Shown: positions 12,969-26,500 of the stretch, piece after piece
Layout of the letters: each line of letters starts with the position of its first letter
How positions within the stretch are numbered: the stretch's first letter is position 1
DNA from: Onchocerca lupi
Lineage: Eukaryota > Nematoda > Chromadorea > Rhabditida > Onchocercidae
Length of the DNA stretch: 64,000 bases
Reading direction: 5' to 3'
Assembly: GCA_028564675.1 (NCBI GenBank)
Contig: JAOVVO010000225.1
Location: 46,520 to 110,519 of the forward strand
Program-made: the position numbers and the translations under genes
The notes under the pieces: model-generated
What the model was told of the DNA's origin: nothing
The model's database searches: none
The model's input: the letters and a program-made list of their open reading frames with translations, nothing else

Positions 12969-15900
12969 ATGTTTCACAATAAAACATTATCCATTCGTTC
13001 GATTATCATTTTTCTTGCTACTATTGCATTTCTCGAAGCAATAATTATCGGAATTTTAATACTGCAACAGGTAAATGTTTTCTAAAATTACCAATTTTTT
13101 TAAACATTAAATGTAGACAAATTGAGAAATATGAAAAATGAAAAGTTTGACAGGTCATTTTTGCAAAAAAATAGAAAAGGAATTTAAGAATTTTTTTAAC
13201 ATTTTAGCCATCGAAATTGATCAATCAACAAAATGATGCATATGGAATAATAGCAAAAAATCATATACGATATCGACGAGAAATACGTAATATTGAAAAT
13301 AAGGATGAATGGAAATCTACAGATTTATCATCAACATTATATCTTCCAATTTATGCTCAAATTTCGGTTAATTTTATAATCTGGAAAAAAAAATTTTTAT
13401 TTTTTTAAGTTCAAATTTTTACCTAAAATTACTGTCTCATATATTTTATTTATTTATTTTCTTTTTCTTTCTTTTTTTTTTTATTTCAAATATGCAGTTT
13501 TGAAAATTTTGCTAAAATGCGAAATTAAATCAGCTAGAAAAAATTGAAGATATGAATTAGTTAAATGTATAAATAAATGAGTATTCTTCATTTGAAATTT
13601 AAAATTTTTACAAAATAATGCTGCTAATTAATAATATGTTAGAAAAAGTCAAAACATTAAATAATGCTTTAACATTCTACCGTATTATTTCCTTCGGATA
13701 ATTCCGGTGAATGTTTCCTGGTTGAAATTTTAGGATAAATCATTGAAAGCTATTTGTGAGGAACATAGCAAACGACGCAGGAAACATCACTGGAAATATG
13801 CAAAAAACATTACAAATCATAGCAATGGACCAAAAGGCTTGAATAAACGAGGTGATGTTGTAGAAAAATTATTGAAGGCTATTTGGTTAGCAAACTAAAA
13901 GATTTAGAAGCTTCCGTGAATTTTATCGTAAAAATTATGAAATTAAATTTTATAAGTGAACTCTGCGTAAATGAATTCTATCATAAATGAATTCTATCGT
14001 AAATAAATTTTATGCCGCATGAATCTTATTGTAAGTGTCGCAAATAAATTCTGTCGTGAATGAATCCTGCCATAAATGATTCCTATCATAAATGAATTTT
14101 ATCTTAAGTGAATCCTGTTGTAAATGAATCTTGTTGTGAGTGAATTTATCATAAATGAATCCTATCGTATATAAATCCATATGAAACTTGCTGCAATATA
14201 TTATAGATGAATCCTATCATAAATGAATTCCATCGTGAATGAATGTTAATGTTACAACTCTTTTTTTTTTTTTCAATTATTAGTAGCTTGAGGACCAAAG
14301 CTGTTAGGAAAAGGAAATTCATTAATTAAATTCTTTCCACAAAAAAAAAAAAAGCAATACCAATATAAAATAGAACCATTTAATAATTGAAATTATCTTT
14401 TGGACTGTATAATCCAGAGCCTTTTATCTATTTTTAAACTAATCCAGAATTTGAAAAATTCTTTTTTATATCGATTATTTAATGCAAAAACACCAGGAAA
14501 TAGAGATGAAATTTGCGAATACTGAAAGAAATATTTTGTTCATACTATATTTTATCTAATATTATAATTTCTGTTTTTCTAAATCGTAACTCAAAATTTT
14601 ATTAGATTTAAATTCTGCGATTTGCGTCAAATTTTTTAATAATTGATTCCAAATCTAAAAAAGAACCATTCTACGAGGGAAAAAATATCCTATAATTTAT
14701 AAATATGCTATTTTTAAGAATCTTATCTTTTCAATTTCACTGTTTTAACTTTTACTCTCAATCTTTGTCGCAATTGTAATATTTGCATTTTTATAAATTT
14801 CCTCAAAACCTAATATAATCTTCTAAAAGATCTTTCACAGTTTTCAATTTTCAAGCGGTTTCATTCATCATTTTGACTCATACAAATAATTTGGTATTTT
14901 CTGGTAATTTATAAATCTGAGAAAAAAAAAGAATATTTTAAAAATGGAATCTTCTTTTCAATCTTTAGACTGTGGCCTAATTAGGTCAATTTCTCGACCG
15001 CATATTTTGGCTCGTCGTTTGAATAAAATCGGTGGCATTGTTCGATATGGTACACGCTGGTTTCAGGTTTGAAAATCATTTCAAATTTTTTGAATTCCAT
15101 CTTTTATAAAATCACAATTAACCATTTTATATTACAACTAAATTAGTCCATTATTCATTAATGATTACTGTCAGCCATTTAGTTAGCAAAGTATAATTCA
15201 CTTGTAACCTCATCGTAGAATACTGTAAAATTACTGTAGGAGTGGAATGATATTTCAAGTTGCAAATTGGAAATATCTTGTAGAATTTTCCTTCATTGCG
15301 ATACATGAAAGTTTAATATACTAAGAAAGTATTAAAAGATAATTGAAATAATAGTGAAGGGATAAATTTTTGAGCTCAATTAATAGATGAAAAAGTTAGA
15401 ACTATTAAAAAACTAGAAACTGAAATATTTGACGATGACCTCAGAATATAATCTTTGATTTATATTAATAGCATAAGAAATTCTGTCTTGAAATCCTTAA
15501 ATGATTGCTCAGTTTAATAATAAATTAAATTTTATTACATTAAAGCTATAAAATTTTTAACCAAACTGATGAATAAATGCAATAAATATTTTATTAATAG
15601 ACATGAAATCATTTTCATCAAAAAACGAAACTTTAAATGCATTTAGCATAGTTATCATATCTCATTGGAAATATTTATGTGATATTCGTTACTTAATTAT
15701 TAATTTAAATATATTTAATTTTTACTGAGATTAAATTTTTTCAACTTCAGTATTCCAATATTTCTTCTTTTTTTTCGGTTTAACTTTTATTTTAATTTTT
15801 TTTTCTTAAAAAAAAAGAAAACATTTTTTTTAGACTGAATATTCATTGGGATATAATATTTTCGAATACAGTAACCTAGCTGATTTACGATTTTCGCATC

Positions 15901-18113
15901 CAGCTGCAGTGCATTCCTTGGATTCTCCACAATTTGATGGTACAGATAATACGGCATGTAATGGAAATATTTTCATTTATTATGCATCAGCAACTTCGCA
16001 TATTTATTCATATCAAATTGATAAACAACGTTCAAAAAGTGCGGCAATTAATGCTTCAAAAGTTTGTTCTTAATTTTAAATTTATATTTAAAATATATAA
16101 AAAATTAAAGAATTCAAAGTTATCAACGAAGTTATTATCAAAATTATGATAATCTTAATTGCATTTGCATGCAAATATGCAAAATTAGAATCTTTCATTA
16201 TCACTAAATGCATGCTATTATGTTTACATTATATGCAATTATATTTGATACTTTGTTTTGTTTTTTGTAAAACTAAAACAATAATTTCTTTTATTAATTT
16301 ATTTTTAGATAAAATCTGAAAATTTCCAAATATTTACTTTCTTTTTTTAAAAAAAGAAAAAAAAAATGTAAGAAATTTTGGAGACAATTCTGTTACCGAA
16401 ATTATCACAATTTTATCAAACTGTTAAACATAGCATATTTTCTGGAAACGGCAGAGGAATTCTTTTCTTAATTCAATTTTCAATTGTATTATTGGAGCGT
16501 AGCATATTTTTCGATAATGGAAAGTTTTTACCAAGCCGGGATCGATTAAGTAGTCTATCTGTCGTTCGGAAAAAGATTACAAGTAAAAGTAGCCAAGAAA
16601 AAGCGGAAATTAAACTTGGATTTAGCCAAGAAGGAAATAATTTAGCTAAGAAAAAGTGCTAATTAAATCCGAATGACATCAATACATATCTGTACGTAGT
16701 TTCTTGATCTCAGATCAGATAGTTTCTTGATCCCAGATCAGATAAACTTCTGTTCTTTGTACTTTAATTATTGCTTCTAGATGAAATGTGATTTTCTTGA
16801 AAATTTCATTCTTTGACTGAATTGTTCATATCTATTACCGTAACAGAAATTAGTGAATTTTGAAACAGACGAAGCATCGTTGATTTTATGCAAATTTATC
16901 CAAATCATACTCATATCAAGGAATAATGATCGGTTTTTACAATCCTCAATCAGTCACTTATGACATATCATCTTCATCTCATATAAGATTCCGAGCTAAC
17001 CACTGACCAGTGGCCATATGTGATGGTGACATTATGCCTTATGTCCACTCTGATATGTTTTGAAATGATTATGCGATCTTTTGATTAACTGATATGAAAA
17101 TTAGGACTTTTCATATGGGAAAGGAAATTACAAATTATTTATTTTTCTTCATCTATGATATTTGATATATTTCAATAAATTTTTCTTCCTTTTTTTTTTT
17201 TTTTTAAATTCAATTTTCGGAAACGATTTAATTTGCTGAATTCATAAAAGGTTGAACATTTTATTTGACTAATTTGTTAATTTCAATTTGCCCATCAGCT
17301 CGTGTTTTTTTCCCTTTCGCTTCAGAAACGAAAGAAAAAATTGAAGGGAATCTTTCGGCTCATTAAAATTGCTGTTCTTTTCAATTTGAAATTTAAATTT
17401 TAAGCGATTAAAATAATGAAAATAAAAGGCATAAATAATTTGTCGATGAGATAAGATATGCAGTAATGCTTAACATATGATTATTGATTTGTTGATTAAA
17501 TTGAAAATTACTAAAAAAAAAAAAAGCCAAAATCAAAAGTTCTTAGAATTTGTGGAAACTTATCTAAACTAAATTATAACAAAATTGATTTGAATATGAG
17601 CGAAATTTTTTCAAATTGATATAAAAATAAATTTTCAATTTTATATTTTGCTAATAATTTATAAAAAAAAAAAAAAAAAAAAAAATGCAAAAATTTTCAA
17701 ATTTTCAGATTCCAATTTATAAATTTTCTCATTCATATGTGGATTTGGAAAATGATGGTGGCAATCTATGGATTCTATATCATTCTGTTGTGGATGGTAC
17801 GCTAAAAGCATCGTTACGTGATTGCGTATCACTTACGGAACGTAAATCATGGATTCTACAATTTTTGGATACAAAAACTATTGTGAATGCATTCATTGCT
17901 TGTAATCATTTGTATACGATAACTCAAAATGTCACCTCAAATATTTTAAATATTATTTATGATTTTGGTAATGACAAATTTTTCGATAATTTACCAGAAA
18001 TAGGTAGTTGGAAACGATATGGAATACCATCAAGCGTACAGTATGATGATACAACAAAAACTATCAATATTTTTGATAATGGTATCATTTACAGTATTGC
18101 AGTACAAATGTGA
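12969..18113 (+). CDS. Olfactomedin-domain protein with N-terminal membrane anchor (complete, 369 aa)
   Basis: Six exons join in frame: 12969-13070, 13208-13366, 13734-13851, 14969-15066, 15834-16061 and 17709-18113. Residues about 11-31 are strongly hydrophobic after a short basic start (MFHNKTLSIR), so the protein is either a type II membrane protein or secreted. Basic clusters at RYRREIR (exon 2) and KRRRKHH (exon 3) could be proprotein-convertase sites. Residues 127-369 form an olfactomedin domain: DCGLIRSISRP, then LDSPQFDGTDNTACNGNIFI (like the LPxxGTGxVVYNGxLYY block), HSYVDLENDGGNLWILY, AFIACNHLYTI and a C-terminal DNGIIYSIAVQM. Cys128 and Cys300 sit where the family has its conserved disulfide. 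Nematode relatives such as UNC-122 carry collagen repeats; none is visible here. A 94-codon open frame (16378-16662) in intron 5 is not needed for the domain. Family assignment is firm; orthology is not established. Confidence 0.9.
13955..14245. repeat. Degenerate minisatellite, about 16-bp unit
   Basis: Many diverged copies of a unit close to TGAATYCTATCATAAA, arranged head to tail with occasional gaps. It lies in the third intron of the olfactomedin gene. Confidence 0.75.
16698..16743. repeat. Two tandem copies of a 23-bp unit
   Basis: 16698-16720 and 16721-16743 are identical except for one T/C difference. Each unit ends with AGATCAGAT and contains the near-palindrome TGATCYCAGATCA. It is in intron 5 of the olfactomedin gene, directly after a GC-richer segment (16378-16680). 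Confidence 0.8.
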
Positions 18114-19230
18114 TAAAGGAATTATTCAAAATCAAACAAATAATAAGCTATTAATTTGGACAGTATTCATTACTTTTATAAATTTATGATACTTGAAACA
18201 GAAAGTATAATCTACAATACCTACCTTGATAATTCATCTTTAATTTTTTTTTTTTTTGACAAATAGATGCAAGAGAGCCATTTTGATTATTTAGTATTTG
18301 ATTTAAGAAATATTTGAAATTGAAAAAAAAAAAGCGTTTCTTTTACTATTATTTATAAGCTAATTTTTCAATAGCATAATGAAATCTGAATGAATTTGAG
18401 TAATGAAAAAAAAAAAAGATACATTTTTAAAAATATTATAAATATTGCATTATATCATAAATTAACCTATAAATGATGATTCATTTAAGATAAATTTGAA
18501 TTTCATTTCTTTCACAGCATTCAGATATGCTATTGAAAAAGATTGATCAGATAATGAAATGATTCAATTTTTAAATTATTTCAAATCATTCTCCTAATGC
18601 TTTTTCGAAAATCTGTTCATTCATATCTTAATCATCATTTATCCTACTATCATTAATGGATAATAAGTAAAATCATTGTAATTTGTGACATTTCACTAAA
18701 ATTTCCCAATTTTTCTATTTATCACTAAAAAATTTATCTGATTTGAATGATTCATTTGCAAGATGCTCATTTTTCGCAAATAAAAATTAGTAATTAAAAA
18801 AAAATAATAATCAAAATTTCTGTTAAAAATTAGCAGATATTTATGAAATTCAAATATTCAAACAAAAATTTTCAAGCATTTTTTTCCTAACAAAACACAA
18901 CGATTATTATTAACGATTATTCCAATAACATTGAATAAATAATGAAAGTTAGAGAACAAATTTGTTGTAATTTATTCAATTGATATTAACTGCAAAATTG
19001 TAATTCGTCAAGCGAAAATTTCTAAAATACCAGTTTTGGGAAAATCCTAATTTCTTTAAGATCACCTTCAGATTAATCATTGCGAAAAATACAAAATTTC
19101 GAAATCAAGAAAGATAATGGAAGAAATTAATTTCATCAGTGTTAAAGTTTTAATTGAGATCTAAATTTAGGAACTATGCAAAAGTTTTGCCGCCCAAATC
19201 ACTCGAATCAAAACTTTTATTTAAATACTA

Positions 19231-19265
<35 letters not shown>

Positions 19266-19665
19266 GTTATTGACAGAAATTGCAATATTTTCTGCCTAAT
19301 AATCATTTTTTCTCTTCTATCTTCTTGTTCATTCTAAAAAAAAATTGATCATGAAGGAAGAAATGAGAGCAGTGAATATTACATAATCAAATTTAATTTC
19401 AAATATCATAATAGTTTCAGATCAATTTAAAAATATTACTAAAGAAATGACTTAATTTTCAAAAGAATCAATGGATTCAAAATTATAAATGAGCAAATAA
19501 ATATGAATTTCAAATATTTCGATTGGTTTTTTTTTTAACAAATTTTTTAACTTTAATAAATTTTTAATAATATTAGTAAATAATCAGCATTTCCTTCTAA
19601 TGATCTGAAACTTATCATATATTTTTTATTCGCATATTTCAGTTAATTTCTTTTCTGCATTTAAT
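18114..19665. other. AT-rich intergenic region, no gene seen
   Basis: This is the 3' flank of the olfactomedin gene. It holds homopolymer tracts, including a run of about 30 T near 19232-19260, and no exon-like open frame. Confidence 0.6.
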
Positions 19666-20281
19666 TCTATATAAATAAAAATGTAAATGCTCCTTGTTGA
19701 CCTTTACAAAACGTTACAAGTTCTCTACCGATTGCTTTCAAATTTTGACACAACCTTGCATTCGAATAGACACGTGTTTTACGTAGGCATAATTACTTTT
19801 TTCACGTGTCGCATCCGTGATAACTAAAAATAAGTGAGTGGACTGAATTTTTTGACTCCACCCTACACCACGCCTTCATAAGCGGACAGAATTTATTCAC
19901 CACGCCTACTTTTTGCACTGACTACGGCTACTTCCTGCAACGTTTCAAGCTCTAGATCGATTAATTTGAAATTTTAACACAAAGTTCTTGAAATTTTTTT
20001 GCGTGTTTTTAAATAGATATATCTACTTTTTTTTTTTTTTAACCTATCACACCTATGAAAAATGGAAGAAAGCGAACTGAATCTATTATTCACGTTTACT
20101 TTCCGTAAAGTGGACGTGATTTTCAATATGCAACATTCAGGAAGCTCGGTAAAGTATGCGCATATTTCAATTTAACTAAACAAAGACCATGTTCCATTTC
20201 TATCACAATTTCAAAGCAATAGATAGAAACTTTCGGAGATTTAAGATTTTGAACAAACGTTTACATTTTTATTTATATAGA
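19666..20281. mobile_element. Short element with 22-bp perfect terminal inverted repeats
   Basis: The left end (19666-19687) begins TCTATATAAATAAAAATG and its exact reverse complement lies at 20260-20281. The interior has no coding capacity. The left 200 bp (for example AAATTTTGACACAACCTTGC, then TTTTTTCACGTGTCGC) and the right end (GATTTTGAACAAACG) closely match the element at 45558-48392, so this is a dispersed family. The TCTATATA...AAAAATG start resembles published Helitron/Helentron left ends, but a MITE is equally possible. After the right terminus both copies continue with GAYTAGCTGR, so the true 3' boundary may lie slightly further out. Confidence 0.75.
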
Positions 20282-20645
20282 CTAGCTGGAGTTGGACATG
20301 CTAAACGTGACCGGCCCCTATAGATTAGCTGGATCTGATTAATAGAATTGGCTATATTTCAATCGATTACTGTGTTTATTTCATAATTCAGTTGTTATTA
20401 TTACAATGCTACATTTCTTGAATTAATCCAATTAACATGTTCATTCAATAATACAATTTATATTAAATGCAGAAAAGGAATTACTAAAATATTCAAATGA
20501 ATCATTTTTGATTATTTCATAATTCTTTTCAACTTTTGTATTTCAATTGAAGTTAAATTATTTTTCGTTGAATTTTTCACATAATGTTGATGAATAATCA
20601 GTATTTTATTCTAACGGCTGCATTCAATATTAATAAAATTGGCTA

Positions 20646-20812
20646 TATTTCAATCGATTGACTTGATTATTGATATTCATTCAACAATACAACTTTTTAC
20701 ATGAATCCCTGTTTACTCATATTTTAATAATAATATTTCAATCGATTGATCTGATTATTGATATTCATTCAATAATACGACTTATTATATGAATCGTTGT
20801 TTACTCATATTT
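20646..20812. repeat. Two tandem copies of an 88-bp unit
   Basis: Both copies share ATTTCAATCGATTG, then TTATTGATATTCATTCAA and TTTACTCATATTT. The CAATCGATTG core (itself a palindrome) is at 20651 and 20739. A further partial copy of the start (TTGGCTATATTTCAATCGAT) is at about 20347. Confidence 0.8.
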
Positions 20813-22050
20813 AAATAACTTTTTTCACATTTTTTAAATTGTTAAATTTTAATTACGAAATCATTCGATTGTGTGTTTGGAACACAAATTAATTCATCAA
20901 TATGAAAGCAATTCATAGTACAATGAAATGGCAATTTCTATTATTTACTCTTTTTTTTTTTTCGCATTTCCATGCTAAATTTCTCAACGATTGCCAACAG
21001 CTTAGTTCGATCACCGATCATTTAGAGCCTATTTCTTTCTATTTATTCATTTATTTCTTCGTTTTTTTTCCCTCCCTCCTTCTCTCTTTCTCACTTTCTC
21101 ATTATGATATAAGAATTATAAACAAATTAATGCCCATTGTAATTTTAATTTTATTGTTATTTCTCATAAATCGAGTATGCTAAACGTATAATTTATTCGT
21201 TTCACACCTTTTTTCAATTGAATTTTTTCTTTTTTTTCAAAAAAAAAGCAAATGTAGCATGTGGAATATTTGTGGGAAATTATTGAAATAAAATTTTATA
21301 ATCTGATAAATATAGGAAATTTTATTTCTCACAAATAAATTTGCTCAAATATATAATTTGTTTTTTTTCCATCAATCTTTTCTTGAAAAAAAAAATATTT
21401 TTTAAAAATAAATATACATGTGAAGTATTTACAAGAAATTAAATCAAATGGGATGTATAATATGACAAGAAATCATATATATGAAATTCCGTTAAATGTA
21501 TCTAAATTAATTTCATTACTTTTTTTTAAAAAATTTTTACATAAACAGTTAAATTTCTCTACTTTTTTTTTACTTTAAAAAAAAAAAATTAAATTTCATA
21601 TATGCTGGTATTATATATTTGGGAGGATGGATGTATGGAAGCAATTTTTTATTATTTTCTCACAAATAGATTGCTGAATGTATGATTTGTTCTTTTCATC
21701 ACTTTTTTTTTTTTTTTTTTTTTGAAAATTTGTTTTTATTCATTTATTTATTTATTTTTTGGAAATTAAATATAATAGATATATTTAAAGTAAATTAAAT
21801 TTGAATTGAATGTGTAATATGATATATATATATAATTTCTTTGCAATATATGCTGATATCATTATATTTGGGATGAATAGAAAGATTGGAAAAGGCAATT
21901 TCCAAAAAGCGAAATAAATGGGAAAAATTTTTTAATGTTCAATAAAATTTTCGCTATTTTATGTCAAAAATTGAATTGATTTGCATTCTTTTGCAAATAA
22001 TTTGCACATTCCATTAAGGATAAATGTTATAAAAATGAGAAAAGGAATGA

Positions 22051-22094
22051 AAGAGACGGAGAGAGAGAGAAAAAGAGGGAGAGAGAGAGGGAAG
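22051..22094. repeat. GA-rich simple repeat
   Basis: Runs of GAGAGAGA interrupted by A-rich bases. A mirror CT-rich tract occurs about 420 bp downstream. Open frames on the minus strand across it are repeat artefacts. Confidence 0.8.
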
Positions 22095-22510
22095 AAAAAG
22101 ATAGAGACTGAAGTAAAAAAAGGAATAAATTGATTTTTCTGGAAATTTCTGGAAGCAAAACGGTAGAAAAATCCATAACAAATAGAGATTAGCAAACGAT
22201 TAGTTACATAGAAAATCTTTAAAGTATCAAAAATCATTGCTGTACTTGTACTTCATCTAGTCTGTCGTATACATCAACTACTTCATGAAGATTAGCTTAT
22301 TCGTTGGGATTAAACTTCGTATTCAAGCTAATCGATTCATCCAGCAGATGATTTATACGGTAAGAGCAAATTTGTTTTGGCGGTGTTTATTGTTTAATTC
22401 AAATTTGGATTCTAATTCCCGCTCTTGTTTTTGAATTCAATTAAAATTATTGATTGAAAATTTTTTAGAGTAATTATATAGTTGAAAGAGATTTGAAATA
22501 TGTATTGTAC

Positions 22511-22559
22511 CTTTCTCTCTCCCTCTCTTTCTCTGCCTCTCTCTCTCTCTCTCTCTCTC
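22511..22559. repeat. (CT)n simple repeat
   Basis: TCTCTCTC runs for about 49 bp with a few interruptions. Confidence 0.85.
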
Positions 22560-23572
22560 AAAGAAAAAAAACCAGACATGTAAACCATTAGAAGATTGAT
22601 ATGTTAGTTAAAATAGTGGAAATAATTGGTCTAGATTGTATTACAACAGAATGAATTGCATTTAGGAATGTTTTTTTCGGGAATTAGTTTTACATACCTT
22701 CGTAAACGATTATATATTTGTTGCCTCAATCAGTTATCACGCCAACATTAAAAGGAATTTTCTTACACTAAATAGTTCTGGTAAAAACTATTGCGATTTT
22801 TTTTTCTGACAGTTAAATTATTGATTTTGTTGCTAAAATTTTTGATAATTATTGATATCCCTAATGTTTACAGAAATTTTTGATAGTTGTTGATATTTCT
22901 GATATTTACATTCATTCATATTTTTAATTATCATATGACTTTCATTCCCAACAATTGCTATTTTTTAAGTCACTTAATTACCTACCTATTTGCCAACTAA
23001 TTAGCTGTTTGCTTAAATTAAACAGCTGATAAATTGAATAATTAATCAAATAAATAAAATTTATTCGATTAGTTGTTTAATTAATTTATATTAGTACCTA
23101 CTTAGTTGCTCAATTAATTATTCATTATTTATGTATCAGTCTTTTATTAACTTCCATTATAGGCATATTACTTATTCATTATTCACTTAATTTAATTGCT
23201 CAATTATTTATTCGTCATTTATACAATATTCATAAATTTGTTACGCAATTCAACCATTCATTTACTTGCTATTTTATTGCATTTTCAACTGCAAAATTTA
23301 TTCTGAAGAATTCGCGCGAATTCTATTATTCCTTATTTTTTTTTCAAAAGAATCCGATTTTACAAATTTTCAAGAAATTCAATTTCATTACTAATCTCTG
23401 TATCTTACATTACCCTATTTCATTATAGGTATTTCGATATATTCATATTGTTCGTTTCATATATACCAACGACAAATTTGGTAATCTTCATTCAGGATTT
23501 CTCATTACGGTAATTTTAAGCGATGATATTAAATGATGCTGAGTGCAGTAACTAAATTTGAATAAAAGTACT

Positions 23573-26500
23573 ATGAAAGTTTGTAATTTGCGAGAACGAC
23601 CGTTATTATTACGAATTAACGGAATATTATACGACGTAGCATTGTTTGCATCGAAACATCCTGGCGGACAGAAGGTTTTATCATTTTATTTTTTATTTTT
23701 ATTTTTTGCTTCTTGTTTTGAAAAAAATGATTTTGAGATATTTTAAACATAAAAGATTTAAATTCGTTATTTTCTAAGGTATTTTTGCAAATCTATGAAT
23801 CATTCTATGAATAATTCCATCAATCAAAATGATTTAACAGTTAACCACAATTATAGCATGAATGTTGTATAATCTTATCAGGAATCTTATCAAAATCTCA
23901 TGAAAACAATCAGAACACGCGTGTTATAAAATCTTGTTAGGGATCTTATCTATAATCCATGATATTATTGTTAGACGTACAATACACCTTATCGGATTAA
24001 CATAGTTATATTATTATAATTGTGCAGGGGAAATTCATTTTAGTAATACGTTTCGAACATTTTATCAGAGGAAAATCAAGGATAAATAAGAATGAGGTAA
24101 ATAACATAATTGTATCATTATAATTGAAAGTAATGAATATAATAATAGAATATGCTTATGATTTTATATATTGATAAATTTTATATTTTGTTTTAGGTAC
24201 TCAAGCATTTAGCTGGTGAAGATGTTGATGAATATATGAATGGTACTAAACGTATCCTTGGTGTTAAACATGCACATTCAGCAGCTGCATATCGCATGCT
24301 GCAAAAATATGCCGTCAGCATTTGCTATGAAGTTTGTTATTTTGATCATAATATATGGTGTATAATAAATTTCTGAAGAAAGAATAGATATTTCAATAAA
24401 TAATGTATGGTTCTTTTTCTTACTATTAAATAATTTTAGGGAAGTAATGATTGATTATTCTGCAAATGATAAAATAATTATCTACTGATACGGAAATTTT
24501 CTTGTTCGTGATGTATTTAGATTTTCTGCTATTAAAAGTAATTAAAAAATGAATCTGCATTCATTATTTTGCTGATTTATAATATACGGTAGCACAGAAT
24601 AGTTATTGGTAATATCAGGCTGTGAAATTAAGTTAATAATGATAGCATTCAAATAATTGAAAATTTGAAGAAGAAATATTTATCAAGTATGCTAAATCAA
24701 AATGTCATCAGTTGCATATTATTATGTAATATTTTAAATTATAACAATTGAGGTAATCGCTACTCAGGAATTCCAATATGTTAAGATTTTCTGTGCTTCT
24801 GTCGAATGAAATCTTTAGAAATTCATGCCATGGGGGAAATTGTTATTTAAGGTGAATAGGTATTCATGTATGATAAGTGAGAAGTTTCATTTTTTAAATG
24901 TAATTCGAAAATTCTTGAATTATTGAAATTCAAAATCAAGAACATTTTTTTAACTAGCAAGTGGGTCGAAAAAACGAAAACTATTTGACCATTAATATCG
25001 GAAATTGTTTGGAAGACCAATGTATTACTGGATCATGGTTTCCGATGACTCCGATTTTTTCCACAAGTTGTTCCAACTTAAATACTAATTATCGATAAAA
25101 GATTCATATTTCTTGATAATTGGTGCCAACTGATAGTATACCTGATAATAAGAATTCGTAATTTTTTCTGTTTTTGAAGGCAGATGATGATTTATTATCT
25201 GATAAACCGATTTTAAATAAAGTTGGTAATTTGGGTGATCGCTATTGGACATGGATCCATCAACCGTACGATGGAACACTTCGGTTGTTCGAGTCAGATG
25301 TTTTAGAAAATATGACTAGGACAAGTTGGTGGGTAGTACCACTTATTTGGTTACCTTTAGTGATTATTTTCACAGCACGAGGATTTTCGCTGATTTTCCA
25401 AAACTATGGTGATTTTTATTATCAGTCTTAAAATATATTTGTTTAAATGTAGGTAATGTTCAGCCATCAGTTATGAAAAAATCGCTGGTAATAAATTAGG
25501 AATAAAATGTCAATAACATCAAAAAAAAAAAAAAAATGGCTTAACATAGAAATATGTCTTAATTATATAAAAAAACGCTCAGAATATGATCTCAAGAAAT
25601 TCAAAATTTAGGGTTAAAGGTTAAAGCTAATGAATACTTTAAATATATCAATTTTATATAATAGTTTATTGATTTTCGTAATTTCCAGAAATTTCTTCTA
25701 TGTGAATATGTTAATCTTATGAATATTTTCAGAATTTTTGTATTGTCTTATTATTTGGGCAGTACTTTTCACATTAGGTGTTCTTGCATGGACTCTTATG
25801 GAATATCTTCTTCATCGTTTTGCATTCCACTGGAAGCCTAACCCAGAATCGCGTTTCCAAATCATTTTACATTTCCTGTTACACGGTCTGCATCATAAAG
25901 TTAGATTTTTTTTTGCTTTCTAATTTTCCACGTTTTATTACAAATTTACGTGTTTCTATATGTACTTATTTTATTTCCAATTATTATTTTAATAGTAATT
26001 GCACTTGGAAGTTTTGCTTTAAAAATCTTTCGTACTTTTGATTGTAATGTAAAATTTTTCAAACACATACACTTTTCTTTAATCGGCTTTCTTAACCCAA
26101 ATATTAAAAATTCATGGTATTCAAAAAATTAAATTTAATTATTAAATAATGAGTGTTCCTAAAGAAATAAGTCGGGGACTTGTCCTTTTAATTTATTTAT
26201 AACCCATCCAATGTTTTATAGACGCCGATGGATGGTGATCGTTTAGTTTTTCCACCAGTTCCGGCAGCCCCGATTGTTGCCCTTTTTTATTATTTATATT
26301 CATCATTACTTCCGTACGACATATTTTGTTGTTTTGGGGCTGGTAAACTGTTTGGCTATATCATTTACGATTGTTCCCATTATTATTTTCATCATGCCGA
26401 TCCGTTACCGGGAACAAATCTACATTTTCGGAAAGTCTACCATAATAATCATCATTTTAAGCATTTCGATCTGGGTATGTTTTTCTTCAATTTTTTATTA

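Larger units (their letters stand above)
20813..23572. other. Intergenic region with low-complexity tracts and two possible exons
   Basis: No gene is established here. A 93-codon open frame at 20902-21183 starts with a signal-peptide-like stretch but runs into TTC/TTT repeats, with no supported continuation. Two short open segments, 22261-22359 and 23429-23509, have AG acceptors and GTAAGA/GTAATT donors in the same phase and could be exons of an unrecognised small gene just upstream of the fatty acid hydroxylase. This is weak evidence. Confidence 0.4.

Noticed and set aside
20902..21183. 93-codon plus frame with signal-peptide-like start
   Set aside because: It runs into TTC/TTT repeats, shows no domain, and no following exon could be joined.
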